Source: DATACZ01 sp036258795 (GTDB taxonomy: Bacteria > Actinomycetota > CADDZG01 > JAHWKV01). From it: a stretch of 14,117 nt of DNA. Shown one piece after another: positions 7,989 to 14,117 of this stretch (the first letter of the stretch is position 1; each line of letters begins with the position of its first letter). The stretch is taken from positions 1 through 14,117 of the forward strand of contig DATACZ010000120.1 of NCBI GenBank assembly GCA_036258795.1, written 5' to 3'. The translations under genes and the position numbers were made by a program. Below the pieces are notes generated by a model. It saw nothing but the letters and a program-made list of their open reading frames with translations. It had not been told where the DNA came from and ran no database searches.

Positions 7989-9194
7989 CTAGGTCGGCAG
8001 TGCTTCCACTGACCTGACCCTGGCGATCGCTTCTGCAAATAGGGGCAGCGCCCGCTCGATCATCTCCTCGCTGGCAGTGAGGGATATGCGGAAGTAGCCG
8101 GGTAGCTCCACGATCGAGGCCGGAAGGACGAACACACCGCTTTCCGCGAGCATCTCGGCAAACGCCTTGTCGTCTTCAACCGGGGACTTCGGAAGCAGGT
8201 AGAAGGCCCCCTCCGGAGAGTGGACCTCGTAGCCCGCGGCCCTCAGGCCCTCAACCATCCGATCCCGCTTGCGTTGCAGCCCGGCTATGTCGATCGAGAG
8301 GTCCTCGATGTCCTCCAGGGCATGCTGCAGCACCGAGTTGGGAAAAGCCCACCCGATCACGGCCTGAGCCAAAAAGAGGGCCTGCGCCACCTCGGATGAA
8401 GCCGGCATCGAGGGACATATGCCGATGTAGCCCAGCCTTTCACCGGGGGTGAGCAGTGTCTTTCCGTACGTATAGATGAGCAGTGAGTACTCGTAAAAGC
8501 CCACGGGGCTGGGATACGGCAGCCGGTCGAAGACTATGCGGCTGTAGGCCTCGTCGGAAATGAGGTATACGGGGCGCCCAAACCTGGCGGATGCACTCCG
8601 CAGTATGTCGCCGAGACCCTCTAGGGTTGAAGGCGGGTACACCTTGCCGGTCGGGTTATTCGGTGAGTTGACGATTATCGCCCTGGTGTTCTCAGTGATG
8701 GCGGCCTCGATCGCTTTAAGGTCCAGATCAAAGCTCCCCTCCATGCATCTCACCCGGACTGGATTTGCACCCGCGGATATGACGATGCCCTCGTAGAAGA
8801 ACCAGGGTGGGGTCACGAAGATCACCTCCTCCCCGGGATCTACCAGAGCCGTGATCGAGGCCGCCAGACCGGCGAAAGCTCCGTTGGTCATGCAGATGTG
8901 CTCATCCTCGAAGGGCAAGCCCCTGATCTTGCGGAGGGTGCGGGCCACCACGCTCGTCGCCTCCGGCTCGCTCATCTTGTAAGCAAACCAGTCCTTGTTC
9001 TGGGGAACCGTCCACCTGCGCAAGGCTTCGCTGAACTCCTCGATGGGCGCCTCGTGAGGGTTGCCGAAGACGAAGTCGCAAATCGTTGGATCGCTCCGAG
9101 CCGCCAAGTACCTGGAGTCGTTCACCACGTCCAGCAAGCCGGACACGCCTTGAGCAATGGTGGTAATTCGCTTCGCTATTGCCGACGAGCTCAA
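7989..9194 (-). CDS. Class I/II PLP-dependent aminotransferase
   Basis: A fold-type I aminotransferase of 401 residues, usual for the family. PLP-binding residues are visible: Asn190 in SPNNPTGK (187-194), Asp214 and Tyr217 in SDEAYSRI (213-220), the Schiff-base lysine Lys245 in YTYGKTLL (241-248), Arg253 nearby, and a C-terminal Arg in YFRISLTA that would bind the substrate carboxylate. The specific amino acid cannot be told; aspartate/aromatic-type or a special-purpose transaminase are all possible. The start is TTG, supported by AAGGAGG three bases upstream and no better start nearby. It lies 66 bases after glutamate dehydrogenase and 11 bases before an MFS permease, suggesting amino-acid or oxo-acid metabolism with glutamate as amino donor or acceptor. 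Confidence 0.9.
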   Translation of the reverse strand: MSSSAIAKRITTIAQGVSGLLDVVNDSRYLAARSDPTICDFVFGNPHEAPIEEFSEALRRWTVPQNKDWFAYKMSEPEATSVVARTLRKIRGLPFEDEHICMTNGAFAGLAASITALVDPGEEVIFVTPPWFFYEGIVISAGANPVRVRCMEGSFDLDLKAIEAAITENTRAIIVNSPNNPTGKVYPPSTLEGLGDILRSASARFGRPVYLISDEAYSRIVFDRLPYPSPVGFYEYSLLIYTYGKTLLTPGERLGYIGICPSMPASSEVAQALFLAQAVIGWAFPNSVLQHALEDIEDLSIDIAGLQRKRDRMVEGLRAAGYEVHSPEGAFYLLPKSPVEDDKAFAEMLAESGVFVLPASIVELPGYFRISLTASEEMIERALPLFAEAIARVRSVEALPT

Positions 9195-9260
9195 GAGCCT
9201 CCTTCGTGTTGGTTAGTTCTCAGTCCCCGCACCGGCACCAAACATCCGTGGGCCTGCCAC

Positions 9261-10505
9261 TCAAATGTAGCCTCTGAGATGGGAAGCTTCAGAGACCGAT
9301 CGCACTGCGATGGCGTAGGCCGCTTCCCGAAGCGAGATGCCCTTGGCCTCGGCGAAGGCCCTGATCCGTCGGTACGCCGAGACCATACGGTTGGTGAGCC
9401 GGCCGTTGACCAGGTCCTCTTCCCAGCGGAACTGCTGGATGTTTTGAGTCCACTCGAAGTAGCTCACTATGACGCCGCCCGCGTTGGCAAGTATGTCCGG
9501 AACGATGAGGACCCCTTGGTCGCTCAACACCTGGTCGGCCTGGGGAGTGACCGGATAGTTTGCGCCCTCAACGAGGATCCGGCACCTCACCCGGTGGACA
9601 TTCGCAGTGTTGATCACGTGGCCCAGCGCCGCAGGCATGAGCACCTCGACCGGCAGCTCGAGCAGGTGCTCGTTGCTGATGGGCTCCGTTCCGGGGAAGC
9701 CGTTGACCGTACTCGTTTCGATCTGGTACCCGACCAGCTTGGGAATGTCGATCCCATCTTCCTGGTAAACGCCTCCCTGCGAGTCCGATACGGCCACCAC
9801 CCTGTACCCGCTTTCGTACGCGATCTGCGCCGCCCAGCTTCCGACGTTGCCGAACCCCTGGATCGCGATCCGGCACCGGTCCGGGGCGAGGCCCGTCTCC
9901 CGCACCGCCTCGTGCATCGCGATCACCGCACCCCGGCCAGTGGCCGCGTCCCTGCCATACGAGCCACCCAGCGCGATTGGCTTTCCTGTGACGATCTCCG
10001 GGGTGTGACCGTACTTCCGCCCGTACTGATCCATGATCCATGCCATGGTCTGCGCGTTGGTGTTGACGTCCGGAGCGGGAATGTCCCGGTTGGGCCCGAG
10101 CAACAGACCTATCTGGCTGGTATAGGTACGGGTCATGCGCTCGAGCTCCCCCATGCTCATTGGTTTCGGATCGACCTCGATTCCCCCCTTGGCTCCGCCA
10201 AAGGGAATGTCCACGACTGCGGTTTTCCACGTCATAAGAGCCGCCAGGGCTCTCACCTCTTCGAGAATCGCCGTGGGGTGGTAGCGAATTCCACCCTTGT
10301 AGGGCCCTCTGGCGCCGTTGTGCTGGACTCTGAAGCCTGCGAAGACGTCTAGCCGTCCGTCGTCCCGCCAAACGGGAATCTGAACGCGCAGCTCCCTATA
10401 GGTGCCGGCGAGGACGGCTCTTTCGGAATCGGAGAGGTTGTCTAGGTCTGCGGCGCGATTGAAGAAGTGGGTGACCGCTTCAAATGGCCCCATGGTTTCC
10501 AGCAT
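9261..10505 (-). CDS. gdhA: Glutamate dehydrogenase (Glu/Leu/Phe/Val dehydrogenase family)
   Basis: A cytoplasmic enzyme interconverting glutamate and 2-oxoglutarate plus ammonia with NAD(P). Its 414 residues match the hexameric family. The catalytic domain shows Lys70 (GPYKGGIR), Lys94 and catalytic Lys106 (GGAKGGI), and Asp146 in DIPAPDV. The Rossmann domain shows GFGNVG (217-222) with Asp241 at the end of the second strand, which tends to go with NAD rather than NADP, though this is a weak guide. The ATG at 10505 has no convincing Shine-Dalgarno; Met5 (ATG at 10493) preceded by GGAAA is an alternative start. Downstream genes on the same strand are an aminotransferase and an MFS permease, for which this enzyme would balance glutamate and 2-oxoglutarate. 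Leucine or phenylalanine dehydrogenase activity is less likely given length and motifs. Confidence 0.92.
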   Translation of the reverse strand: MLETMGPFEAVTHFFNRAADLDNLSDSERAVLAGTYRELRVQIPVWRDDGRLDVFAGFRVQHNGARGPYKGGIRYHPTAILEEVRALAALMTWKTAVVDIPFGGAKGGIEVDPKPMSMGELERMTRTYTSQIGLLLGPNRDIPAPDVNTNAQTMAWIMDQYGRKYGHTPEIVTGKPIALGGSYGRDAATGRGAVIAMHEAVRETGLAPDRCRIAIQGFGNVGSWAAQIAYESGYRVVAVSDSQGGVYQEDGIDIPKLVGYQIETSTVNGFPGTEPISNEHLLELPVEVLMPAALGHVINTANVHRVRCRILVEGANYPVTPQADQVLSDQGVLIVPDILANAGGVIVSYFEWTQNIQQFRWEEDLVNGRLTNRMVSAYRRIRAFAEAKGISLREAAYAIAVRSVSEASHLRGYI

Positions 10506-10569
10506 CGCAGTCGAATTATCCGACTATCGGACGCTGAATTAGCGAAGGCTGCTCAGAAGCCGTCCGTCT

Positions 10570-10851
10570 CTAGTGCTTGTAGTGGCTTTTTGCCCTGAGC
10601 TCTCGCATCTTTAACCGGACCTTGAATAGCAGTCTCTTGGCCCAGCTGAACTCCCACGACAAGACGGTCAGGCCAAGAAGCACCAGCGGAATGGTGAACG
10701 GGCCCGGGAAGGGAATCAAAAACATTCCCAAGGTAATGAGAGTGCTTCCGACGATCAAGACCACCAGCCTCCGGGTCCCTTTGACCGCAACGGTTCTTGG
10801 AAGCTCCGTCGTTCTATCCAGGTTTATTTGCTGAGTGTCCTGTCGGCCCAT
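10570..10851 (-). CDS. Small PGPGW-type transmembrane protein
   Basis: A 93-residue protein with a polar N-terminus (1-27), two hydrophobic segments (about 28-46 and 50-66) separated by the bend PFPGPF, and a strongly basic C-terminus ending in His-Tyr-Lys-His. The PGP turn followed by a hydrophobic helix and then FSWAKRLL resembles the small PGPGW putative membrane protein family (TIGR02611-like) common in actinobacteria. Function is unknown. The Arg/Lys-rich tail suggests the C-terminus is cytoplasmic. It is divergent from glpX across a 71-base gap and lies 64 bases upstream of gdhA on the same strand. Confidence 0.75.
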   Translation of the reverse strand: MGRQDTQQINLDRTTELPRTVAVKGTRRLVVLIVGSTLITLGMFLIPFPGPFTIPLVLLGLTVLSWEFSWAKRLLFKVRLKMRELRAKSHYKH

Positions 10852-10893
10852 GATCCCAGTGTATCGCTGGTCGAGCGATTGAAACCGAAGTTC

Positions 10894-10912
10894 TGAGTAT
10901 CCGGTGTACTCA
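10894..10912. promoter_or_regulatory. Small inverted repeat between the PGPGW gene and glpX
   Basis: TGAGTA (10894-10899) and TACTCA (10907-10912) are perfect inverted copies separated by seven bases, ending ten bases before the glpX ATG in a 71-base divergent intergenic region. It could be an operator or a 5' leader hairpin. Six-base arms are not rare by chance. Confidence 0.25.
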
Positions 10913-10922
10913 AAGAAGTAAT

Positions 10923-11945
10923 ATGGCCGCTATGCCAGCAGATGAGATTGACCCGCAGGCCGAGTTCTCCGATTCGGAGCGCAATCTGGGCCTGGAGCTG
11001 GTGCGCGTTACGGAAGCGGCCGCACTGGCCGGCGGCCGCTGGATGGGCCGGGGTGATAAGGAGGGGGCCGACAAGGCTGCGGTCGATGCCATGCGCCTCA
11101 TGATCTCCAGGGTGGCCATGGATGGCATCGTGGTAATCGGCGAGGGCGAGAAGGACAAAGCCCCCATGCTTTACAACGGCGAAGAGGTCGGCACCGGAGA
11201 GCCCCCTAAGGTGGACGTGGCCGTAGATCCGATCGAAGGAACCACTATGACCTCGAGAGGCCAACCCGGAGCCATCGCCGTGATCGCCGTGTCAGCTCGG
11301 GGAACGATGTTCGACCCCGGGCCCTGCTACTACATGCAGAAGATCGTGACCGGACCGGAAGCCGCCGATGTCGTGGATCTGAACGCCTCGGTGGCTGAGA
11401 ACATAAATGCCGTGGCCAAGGCGAAGGGTATCGACGTAGATGACGTCACCGTGATTCTCATGGATAAGCCACGGCATCAGGGCCTCATCCAGGAGGTCCG
11501 TGAGGCAGGGGCCAGGATCCGGCTCATCAGTGACGGTGACGTGTCCGCCGGAATCTCCGCCGCCAAGGCAGGGACCGGTATCGATCTGCTGTTGGGAACC
11601 GGCGGGACCCCGGAGGGAGTGATCACCGCCGCAGCCCTCAAGTGCCTGGGAGGTACGATCCTGGGCCGGCTCGATCCGCAGTCGGATGAGGAGCGAAAGA
11701 ACGTACTGGATGCCGGTTACGATCTGGACCGAATACTGACCATGGAGGAGCTTGTCCAGGGCGACTGCTTCTTTGCCGCCACGGGAATCACCGGTGGGGA
11801 GCTTCTCGAGGAGGTCCGCTACCAGAAGGATGGGGCGATCACCCAGTCGATTGTGATGAGATCCCGAACCGGAACGGTTCGGACGATAACCGCCGAGCAT
11901 CACTGGAAGAAGCTCATGCTCATCTCGGAGATCCCTTACGACTGA
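10923..11945 (+). CDS. glpX: Fructose-1,6-bisphosphatase, class II
   Basis: This cytoplasmic enzyme hydrolyses fructose-1,6-bisphosphate to fructose-6-phosphate in gluconeogenesis. The 340 residues fit the GlpX family. Conserved metal- and phosphate-binding stretches are present: GRGDKEGAD (42-50), VIGEGEKDKAP (71-81) with its acidic residues, and VDPIEGTT (101-108). LISDGDVSAGI and GTGGTPEG lie in the second half, as usual for the family. ATG at 10923 is taken as the start; ATG at 10932 (Met4) is possible, and the ribosome binding site (AAAGAAG) is weak. It is transcribed away from the PGPGW gene. The exonuclease coding region follows within about 35 bases. Confidence 0.95.
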   Translation: MAAMPADEIDPQAEFSDSERNLGLELVRVTEAAALAGGRWMGRGDKEGADKAAVDAMRLMISRVAMDGIVVIGEGEKDKAPMLYNGEEVGTGEPPKVDVAVDPIEGTTMTSRGQPGAIAVIAVSARGTMFDPGPCYYMQKIVTGPEAADVVDLNASVAENINAVAKAKGIDVDDVTVILMDKPRHQGLIQEVREAGARIRLISDGDVSAGISAAKAGTGIDLLLGTGGTPEGVITAAALKCLGGTILGRLDPQSDEERKNVLDAGYDLDRILTMEELVQGDCFFAATGITGGELLEEVRYQKDGAITQSIVMRSRTGTVRTITAEHHWKKLMLISEIPYD

Positions 11946-11979
11946 CGGGCGCAGCCGCTCAGCAGCACCGGCCGGGCCA

Positions 11980-12873
11980 CTGAACCTCCTGATAGACGCT
12001 TCAAGCCTCATCTACCGAGCTTTCTTCTCCACTCCCGATACGGTTAAGGCCCCGGACGGGGCGGCGGTGAACGCGGCCCACGGGTTCCTAAACATGCTTG
12101 CCCGGTTGGTAAGAGACCGCGACCCCGACTTCCTTCTTTGCGCCATCGATGCCGACTGGAGGCCACGGTGGCGGGTTGATCTGCTGCCCGGCTACAAGAC
12201 GCACCGGCTGGACATGCCGGCGCTTCCTGAGCTCGACCGGCAGATGCCGGTGATATTCGAGCTCCTGCAGCTATGCCGGGTCGCCGTGGCCGGGGCACCG
12301 GACTACGAGGCGGAGGATGTGATCGGCGCCGTTATCCCCCGCTGTGAAGGCCGTGTCGAGATCGTTTCAGGAGACCGTGACCTGTTCCAGCTCGTGCGCG
12401 ATCCTGACGTCACCGTCCTGTACCCGAAAAGGGGAGTGTCGGAGCTTGTCACAGTCGACGAGTCCTACATCCGGGAGCGCTTCAAGATCCCGGGCCGGGC
12501 CTACGGCGATTACGCTCTGCTTCGCGGTGACGCCTCGGACGGACTGCCCGGAGTGCCGGGCATAGGAGAAAAGACTGCGGCGCTTCTGATAAGCAAGTAC
12601 GGATCGGTTGGAGCCGTGATCGAGGCGGCGATGACCGGCAACGGTACCGGGGCGCTGGGCAAGATAGGCAGGGCACTGGACTACCTGGACAAGGCGGCCC
12701 AGGTCGTCCTTATCTCAAGCGATGCACCGGTTGGTGAGGTGGACATGACCCGGCCAGACGGACGGCCACTTCCGGGAGCTATGGAGCTGGCGGAGCGGTG
12801 GGCCCTCAACCACCCGACCGAGAGGTTGTTGTCGGCGCTGGCAGCGGGTAAAGGAAGAGGTCCCGGACGATGA
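11980..12873 (+). CDS. 5'-3' exonuclease (FEN/PolA N-terminal type), probable CTG start
   Basis: A stand-alone structure-specific 5' nuclease of 297 residues, equivalent to the N-terminal domain of DNA polymerase I; it would remove 5' flaps and RNA primers. Numbered from CTG 11980, acidic metal ligands are complete: Asp6 in LLIDASSLIYRAFF, Asp57, Glu110/Glu112/Asp113 in YEAEDVIG, Asp132 and Asp134 in SGDRD, and Asp184 and Asp187 in GDASDG. A helix-hairpin-helix follows (GLPGVPGIGEKTA). The first standard start in frame (GTG 12067) would delete Asp6 and the first conserved strand, so it is unlikely. From the in-frame stop at 11887 to 12067 there is no ATG, GTG or TTG in frame, and CTG 11980 aligns with the usual initiator of the family. 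A sequence error is the alternative. Likely co-transcribed with glpX, 34 bases upstream. Confidence 0.88.
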   Translation: MNLLIDASSLIYRAFFSTPDTVKAPDGAAVNAAHGFLNMLARLVRDRDPDFLLCAIDADWRPRWRVDLLPGYKTHRLDMPALPELDRQMPVIFELLQLCRVAVAGAPDYEAEDVIGAVIPRCEGRVEIVSGDRDLFQLVRDPDVTVLYPKRGVSELVTVDESYIRERFKIPGRAYGDYALLRGDASDGLPGVPGIGEKTAALLISKYGSVGAVIEAAMTGNGTGALGKIGRALDYLDKAAQVVLISSDAPVGEVDMTRPDGRPLPGAMELAERWALNHPTERLLSALAAGKGRGPGR

Positions 12874-12888
12874 GATCCGGGACCTCTT
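12855..12888. terminator. Perfect 13-bp hairpin at the exonuclease stop, probable bidirectional terminator
   Basis: AAGAGGTCCCGGA (12855-12867) and TCCGGGACCTCTT (12876-12888) are exact reverse complements with an eight-base loop. The exonuclease stop TGA (12871-12873) lies inside the loop. It sits between convergent genes. Neither side has a strong T-tract, so termination may be weak or assisted, or the hairpin may stabilise the 3' end. Confidence 0.7.
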
Positions 12889-12903
12889 GAAACCTTGATC
12901 TTG

Positions 12904-13164
12904 TCACCTTACGTTCTTCAGGCCTCCGAGTCCGAAGAAACCCGGCTCCTGGCTTCCAGCGTCGGCCTCGTTGATCCGGCCGGATTCGCGCGCAGCCTTG
13001 TGATCCTTTACGGCGGCATCGACCGCAGCCTTGTCTTCTTCGCTGCTGGCTGACCGCCGGCGAGAACGGCCCACTCTTGGGGCTTGGGTAGCTTGACCAG
13101 CGCGGAGTGCTTCGTCGTAGAACTCCTGCTCGGGCGTACGGGAGAACCTGGTGACGTCACCCAC
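12904..13164 (-). CDS. Small hydrophilic hypothetical protein A
   Basis: An 86-residue protein of unknown function. It begins Met-Gly-Asp-Val-Thr, has a basic patch GRSRRR (32-37), a charged Ala/Lys/Asp/Glu region (38-70) likely to be helical or disordered, and ends in PGFFGLGGLKNVR. There is no membrane segment or signal peptide. The GTG start at 13164 is well supported by AAAGGAGAGG four bases upstream. Composition is that of a soluble, flexible protein. It converges with the exonuclease across the hairpin at 12855-12888 and is the last of three small minus-strand genes. No family was recognised. Confidence 0.65.
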   Translation of the reverse strand: MGDVTRFSRTPEQEFYDEALRAGQATQAPRVGRSRRRSASSEEDKAAVDAAVKDHKAARESGRINEADAGSQEPGFFGLGGLKNVR

Positions 13165-13317
13165 GGAACCTCTCCTTTCTCATGCCGTCCCTCTTAGCAG
13201 TCTAAAGCAGTTTTGCCGCCGGCCCGGATTTCCGGCTCGCACGGCATAGCCCACCTGCTAAGAAGGGAAAGGCGAGCCTGGTTTGGCCCGCCTCCTTGCC
13301 TGGCAAAGACCGGGTTA
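13165..13317. other. 153-base intergenic stretch between small genes A and B
   Basis: It contains the ribosome binding site of gene A, the terminator of gene B (13260-13292) and a minor 5-bp inverted repeat (13218-13236). A promoter for gene A must lie here if the terminator works, but no convincing -35/-10 pair was seen. Confidence 0.5.
13260..13292 (-). terminator. Rho-independent terminator after small gene B
   Basis: On the minus strand GGCGGGCC, a six-base loop and GGCTCGCC form an 8-bp stem (13271-13292, one G-U pair), followed directly by a pyrimidine tract TTTCCCTTCTT (13270-13260). It lies about 25 bases past the stop of the small gene at 13318-13548, as expected for its terminator. 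Confidence 0.7.
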
Positions 13318-13548
13318 CTAGTCGATCTCCATGTCCTTGCCGGTAGGCTGCTGGCTTCCGGGCTCCACACCGGACGCCGCCGCCTGCTGCCCCGCCTCCA
13401 CGCCGGCTTGAGCGGCGGACTCGTCTTCTTGGGAGGGCATTCCGCCCGACTCCGCCCCGGTCTCGGCCGGTGGGGCGACGCCTACCGCGTCCTGAAACTT
13501 ATCCTCCGCTGACTCCGCTTCCTGCATGAACTTTTCATCCTCACCCAT
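13318..13548 (-). CDS. Small acidic low-complexity hypothetical protein B
   Basis: A 76-residue protein, very acidic and rich in Glu, Ala, Gly, Gln and Ser, with no hydrophobic segment and ending Lys-Asp-Met-Glu-Ile-Asp. It is probably intrinsically disordered. The start is placed at ATG 13548 (Met-Gly-Glu-Asp-Glu) because GGGAGAAGG lies just upstream; a nine-codon longer version from 13575 would have no such site. A good terminator follows. Function unknown; it resembles its two small neighbours in size, acidity and N-terminus but I cannot align them convincingly. Confidence 0.65.
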   Translation of the reverse strand: MGEDEKFMQEAESAEDKFQDAVGVAPPAETGAESGGMPSQEDESAAQAGVEAGQQAAASGVEPGSQQPTGKDMEID

Positions 13549-13602
13549 GCCTTCTCCCTTCGCTAATTTCGGCAAAGCTGACTACATACAACTCACGTTT
13601 CC

Positions 13603-13782
13603 TTACGCAGGCGGAGGGCCACCTTCGGACGACCCTTGTGGTTCACTCTCGTCTGGCCCCGCACCTGCTTGCTCGGGGTCGAGAGGTTCAGCGTCTTTGC
13701 CGTAATTCTTTGCTCCGGGATTGTCCTGGATGGCGTCGTACATCTCGCCTTCGCCGCCTCGAACGTGCGTTTCATCTCCCAC
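13603..13782 (-). CDS. Small acidic hypothetical protein C
   Basis: A 59-residue acidic protein starting Met-Gly-Asp-Glu-Thr, with a middle section EMYDAIQDNPGAKNYGKDAE (13-32) and a Gly/Pro/Glu-rich, probably disordered tail. GTG 13782 is preferred because AAGGAG lies seven bases upstream; an ATG at 13839 would add 19 residues without a binding site. It is divergent from lon over a 171-base region, and 54 bases separate its stop from the start of gene B. No family was recognised; function unknown. Confidence 0.6.
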   Translation of the reverse strand: MGDETHVRGGEGEMYDAIQDNPGAKNYGKDAEPLDPEQAGAGPDESEPQGSSEGGPPPA

Positions 13783-13877
13783 GGTGGTACTCCTTTCGTA
13801 CTTTGCGATCGGGAGATACCCAAAGGTCCTGGGCTGCAAACTGGAGCATCGGCAGGTATAACCCTGCCTTCAGCTTA

Positions 13878-13895
13878 TGGTCGCTGCGGCGACCA
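13878..13895. promoter_or_regulatory. Inverted repeat in the lon / small gene C divergent region, candidate operator
   Basis: TGGTCGC (13878-13884) and GCGACCA (13889-13895) are exact inverted copies around a four-base spacer. They lie just upstream of a -10-like TATAGT (13903-13908) on the plus strand, so a bound protein would cover the -35 area of a lon promoter. The -35 itself is not recognisable, so the promoter is tentative. Confidence 0.35.
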
Positions 13896-13953
13896 CCCGG
13901 AATATAGTTGCAATCTCAACCGTTTATTAAGGGCAGAAAGGAGTATTCCTTAG

Positions 13954-14117
13954 ATGCCTAATACCATTACTCAGACCCTCCCGCTGCTGCCCTTGAAGGA
14001 CGGGGTGATCCTTCCGCACATGGTCGTAACGATCTCAGTGGAGGAAGGCAGGAGCGACGAGGCGTACGAAGCCATTTCTGCAGCTCGAAAAGCGGAGGGC
14101 CTGGTGCTCTTGGTGCC
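13954..14117 (+). CDS. lon: ATP-dependent Lon protease, N-terminal part (runs off the right edge)
   Basis: The first 54 codons of an ATP-dependent protease of the Lon family, which degrades misfolded and regulatory proteins. The visible residues are the beginning of the N-terminal substrate-binding (LON) domain: LPLLPLKDGVILPHMVVTI at 9-27 is the typical opening strand and turn with Pro-Leu-Lys-Asp and Leu-Pro-x-Met. The ATG at 13954 has AAGGAG ten bases upstream. The ATPase and Ser-Lys protease domains lie outside the window, so a stand-alone LON-domain protein cannot be fully excluded, but the sequence fits Lon best. The upstream inverted repeat at 13878-13895 may regulate it. Confidence 0.85.
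   Translation, partial: MPNTITQTLPLLPLKDGVILPHMVVTISVEEGRSDEAYEAISAARKAEGLVLLV

Noticed and set aside
8898..10352. A 484-codon open frame on the plus strand opposite gdhA and the aminotransferase start
   Set aside because: Both genes beneath it are clear enzymes with complete catalytic motifs. The antisense product is Arg/His/Asp/Val-rich with no domain, and long antisense frames are expected in GC-rich coding DNA.
10506..10569. Possible terminator between the PGPGW gene and gdhA (GGCT-N7-AGCC on the minus strand)
   Set aside because: The stem is only four to five bases with no clear T-tract; it is too weak to call.
10894..10916. Possible HAIR-type (HspR) site upstream of glpX
   Set aside because: TGAGT and ACTCA are separated by nine bases rather than seven and the outer bases do not match, so it is only a generic small palindrome.
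13218..13236. GCCGG-N9-CCGGC hairpin between small genes A and B
   Set aside because: Arms are only five bases in GC-rich DNA, with no T-run and no good position for an operator.

Overview
The window is GC-rich, densely packed bacterial DNA. Gene content suggests an aerobic actinobacterium (Actinomycetota), probably from a poorly characterised lineage. The pointers are a PGPGW-type small membrane protein, class II fructose-1,6-bisphosphatase (GlpX), a stand-alone 5'-3' exonuclease, a CBS-domain cystathionine beta-synthase next to a cystathionine lyase/synthase gene, and frequent GTG/TTG starts. The lineage is inferred from gene content only. I see no rRNA, tRNA, CRISPR array, insertion sequence or phage gene, and no gene-free stretch longer than about 175 bases.

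Layout. (1) Bases 3-5319, plus strand, form a tightly spaced likely operon. It holds a membrane-anchored protein with two nearly identical type-1 copper (cupredoxin) domains, a fused heme A synthase/heme O synthase with an extra C-terminal hairpin resembling the membrane part of cytochrome c oxidase subunit II, cystathionine beta-synthase, and a cystathionine gamma-lyase/synthase. The first two genes point to maturation or electron supply of a heme-copper oxidase. The last two form the (reverse) transsulfuration pair and overlap by four bases. (2) Bases 5339-10505, minus strand, carry two unrelated MFS permeases, a class I/II aminotransferase and a glutamate dehydrogenase. They plausibly serve amino-acid or oxo-acid uptake/export and transamination, with glutamate dehydrogenase recycling glutamate and 2-oxoglutarate. 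(3) Bases 10570-11945 hold a divergent pair: a small PGPGW membrane protein (minus) and glpX (plus, gluconeogenesis). (4) glpX is followed by a 5'-3' exonuclease whose conserved N-terminus requires a non-canonical CTG start, and whose stop codon lies in the loop of a perfect 13-bp hairpin. (5) Bases 12904-13782, minus strand, carry three very small, hydrophilic, mostly acidic proteins, all starting Met-Gly-Asp/Glu behind good ribosome binding sites. (6) From 13954 the ATP-dependent protease gene lon begins and runs off the right edge.

Most of the window is core metabolism. The parts most worth a second look are the three-part CtaA-CtaB-CoxII-hairpin fusion beside the duplicated cupredoxin, the CTG-started exonuclease, and the trio of tiny disordered proteins between the exonuclease and lon.
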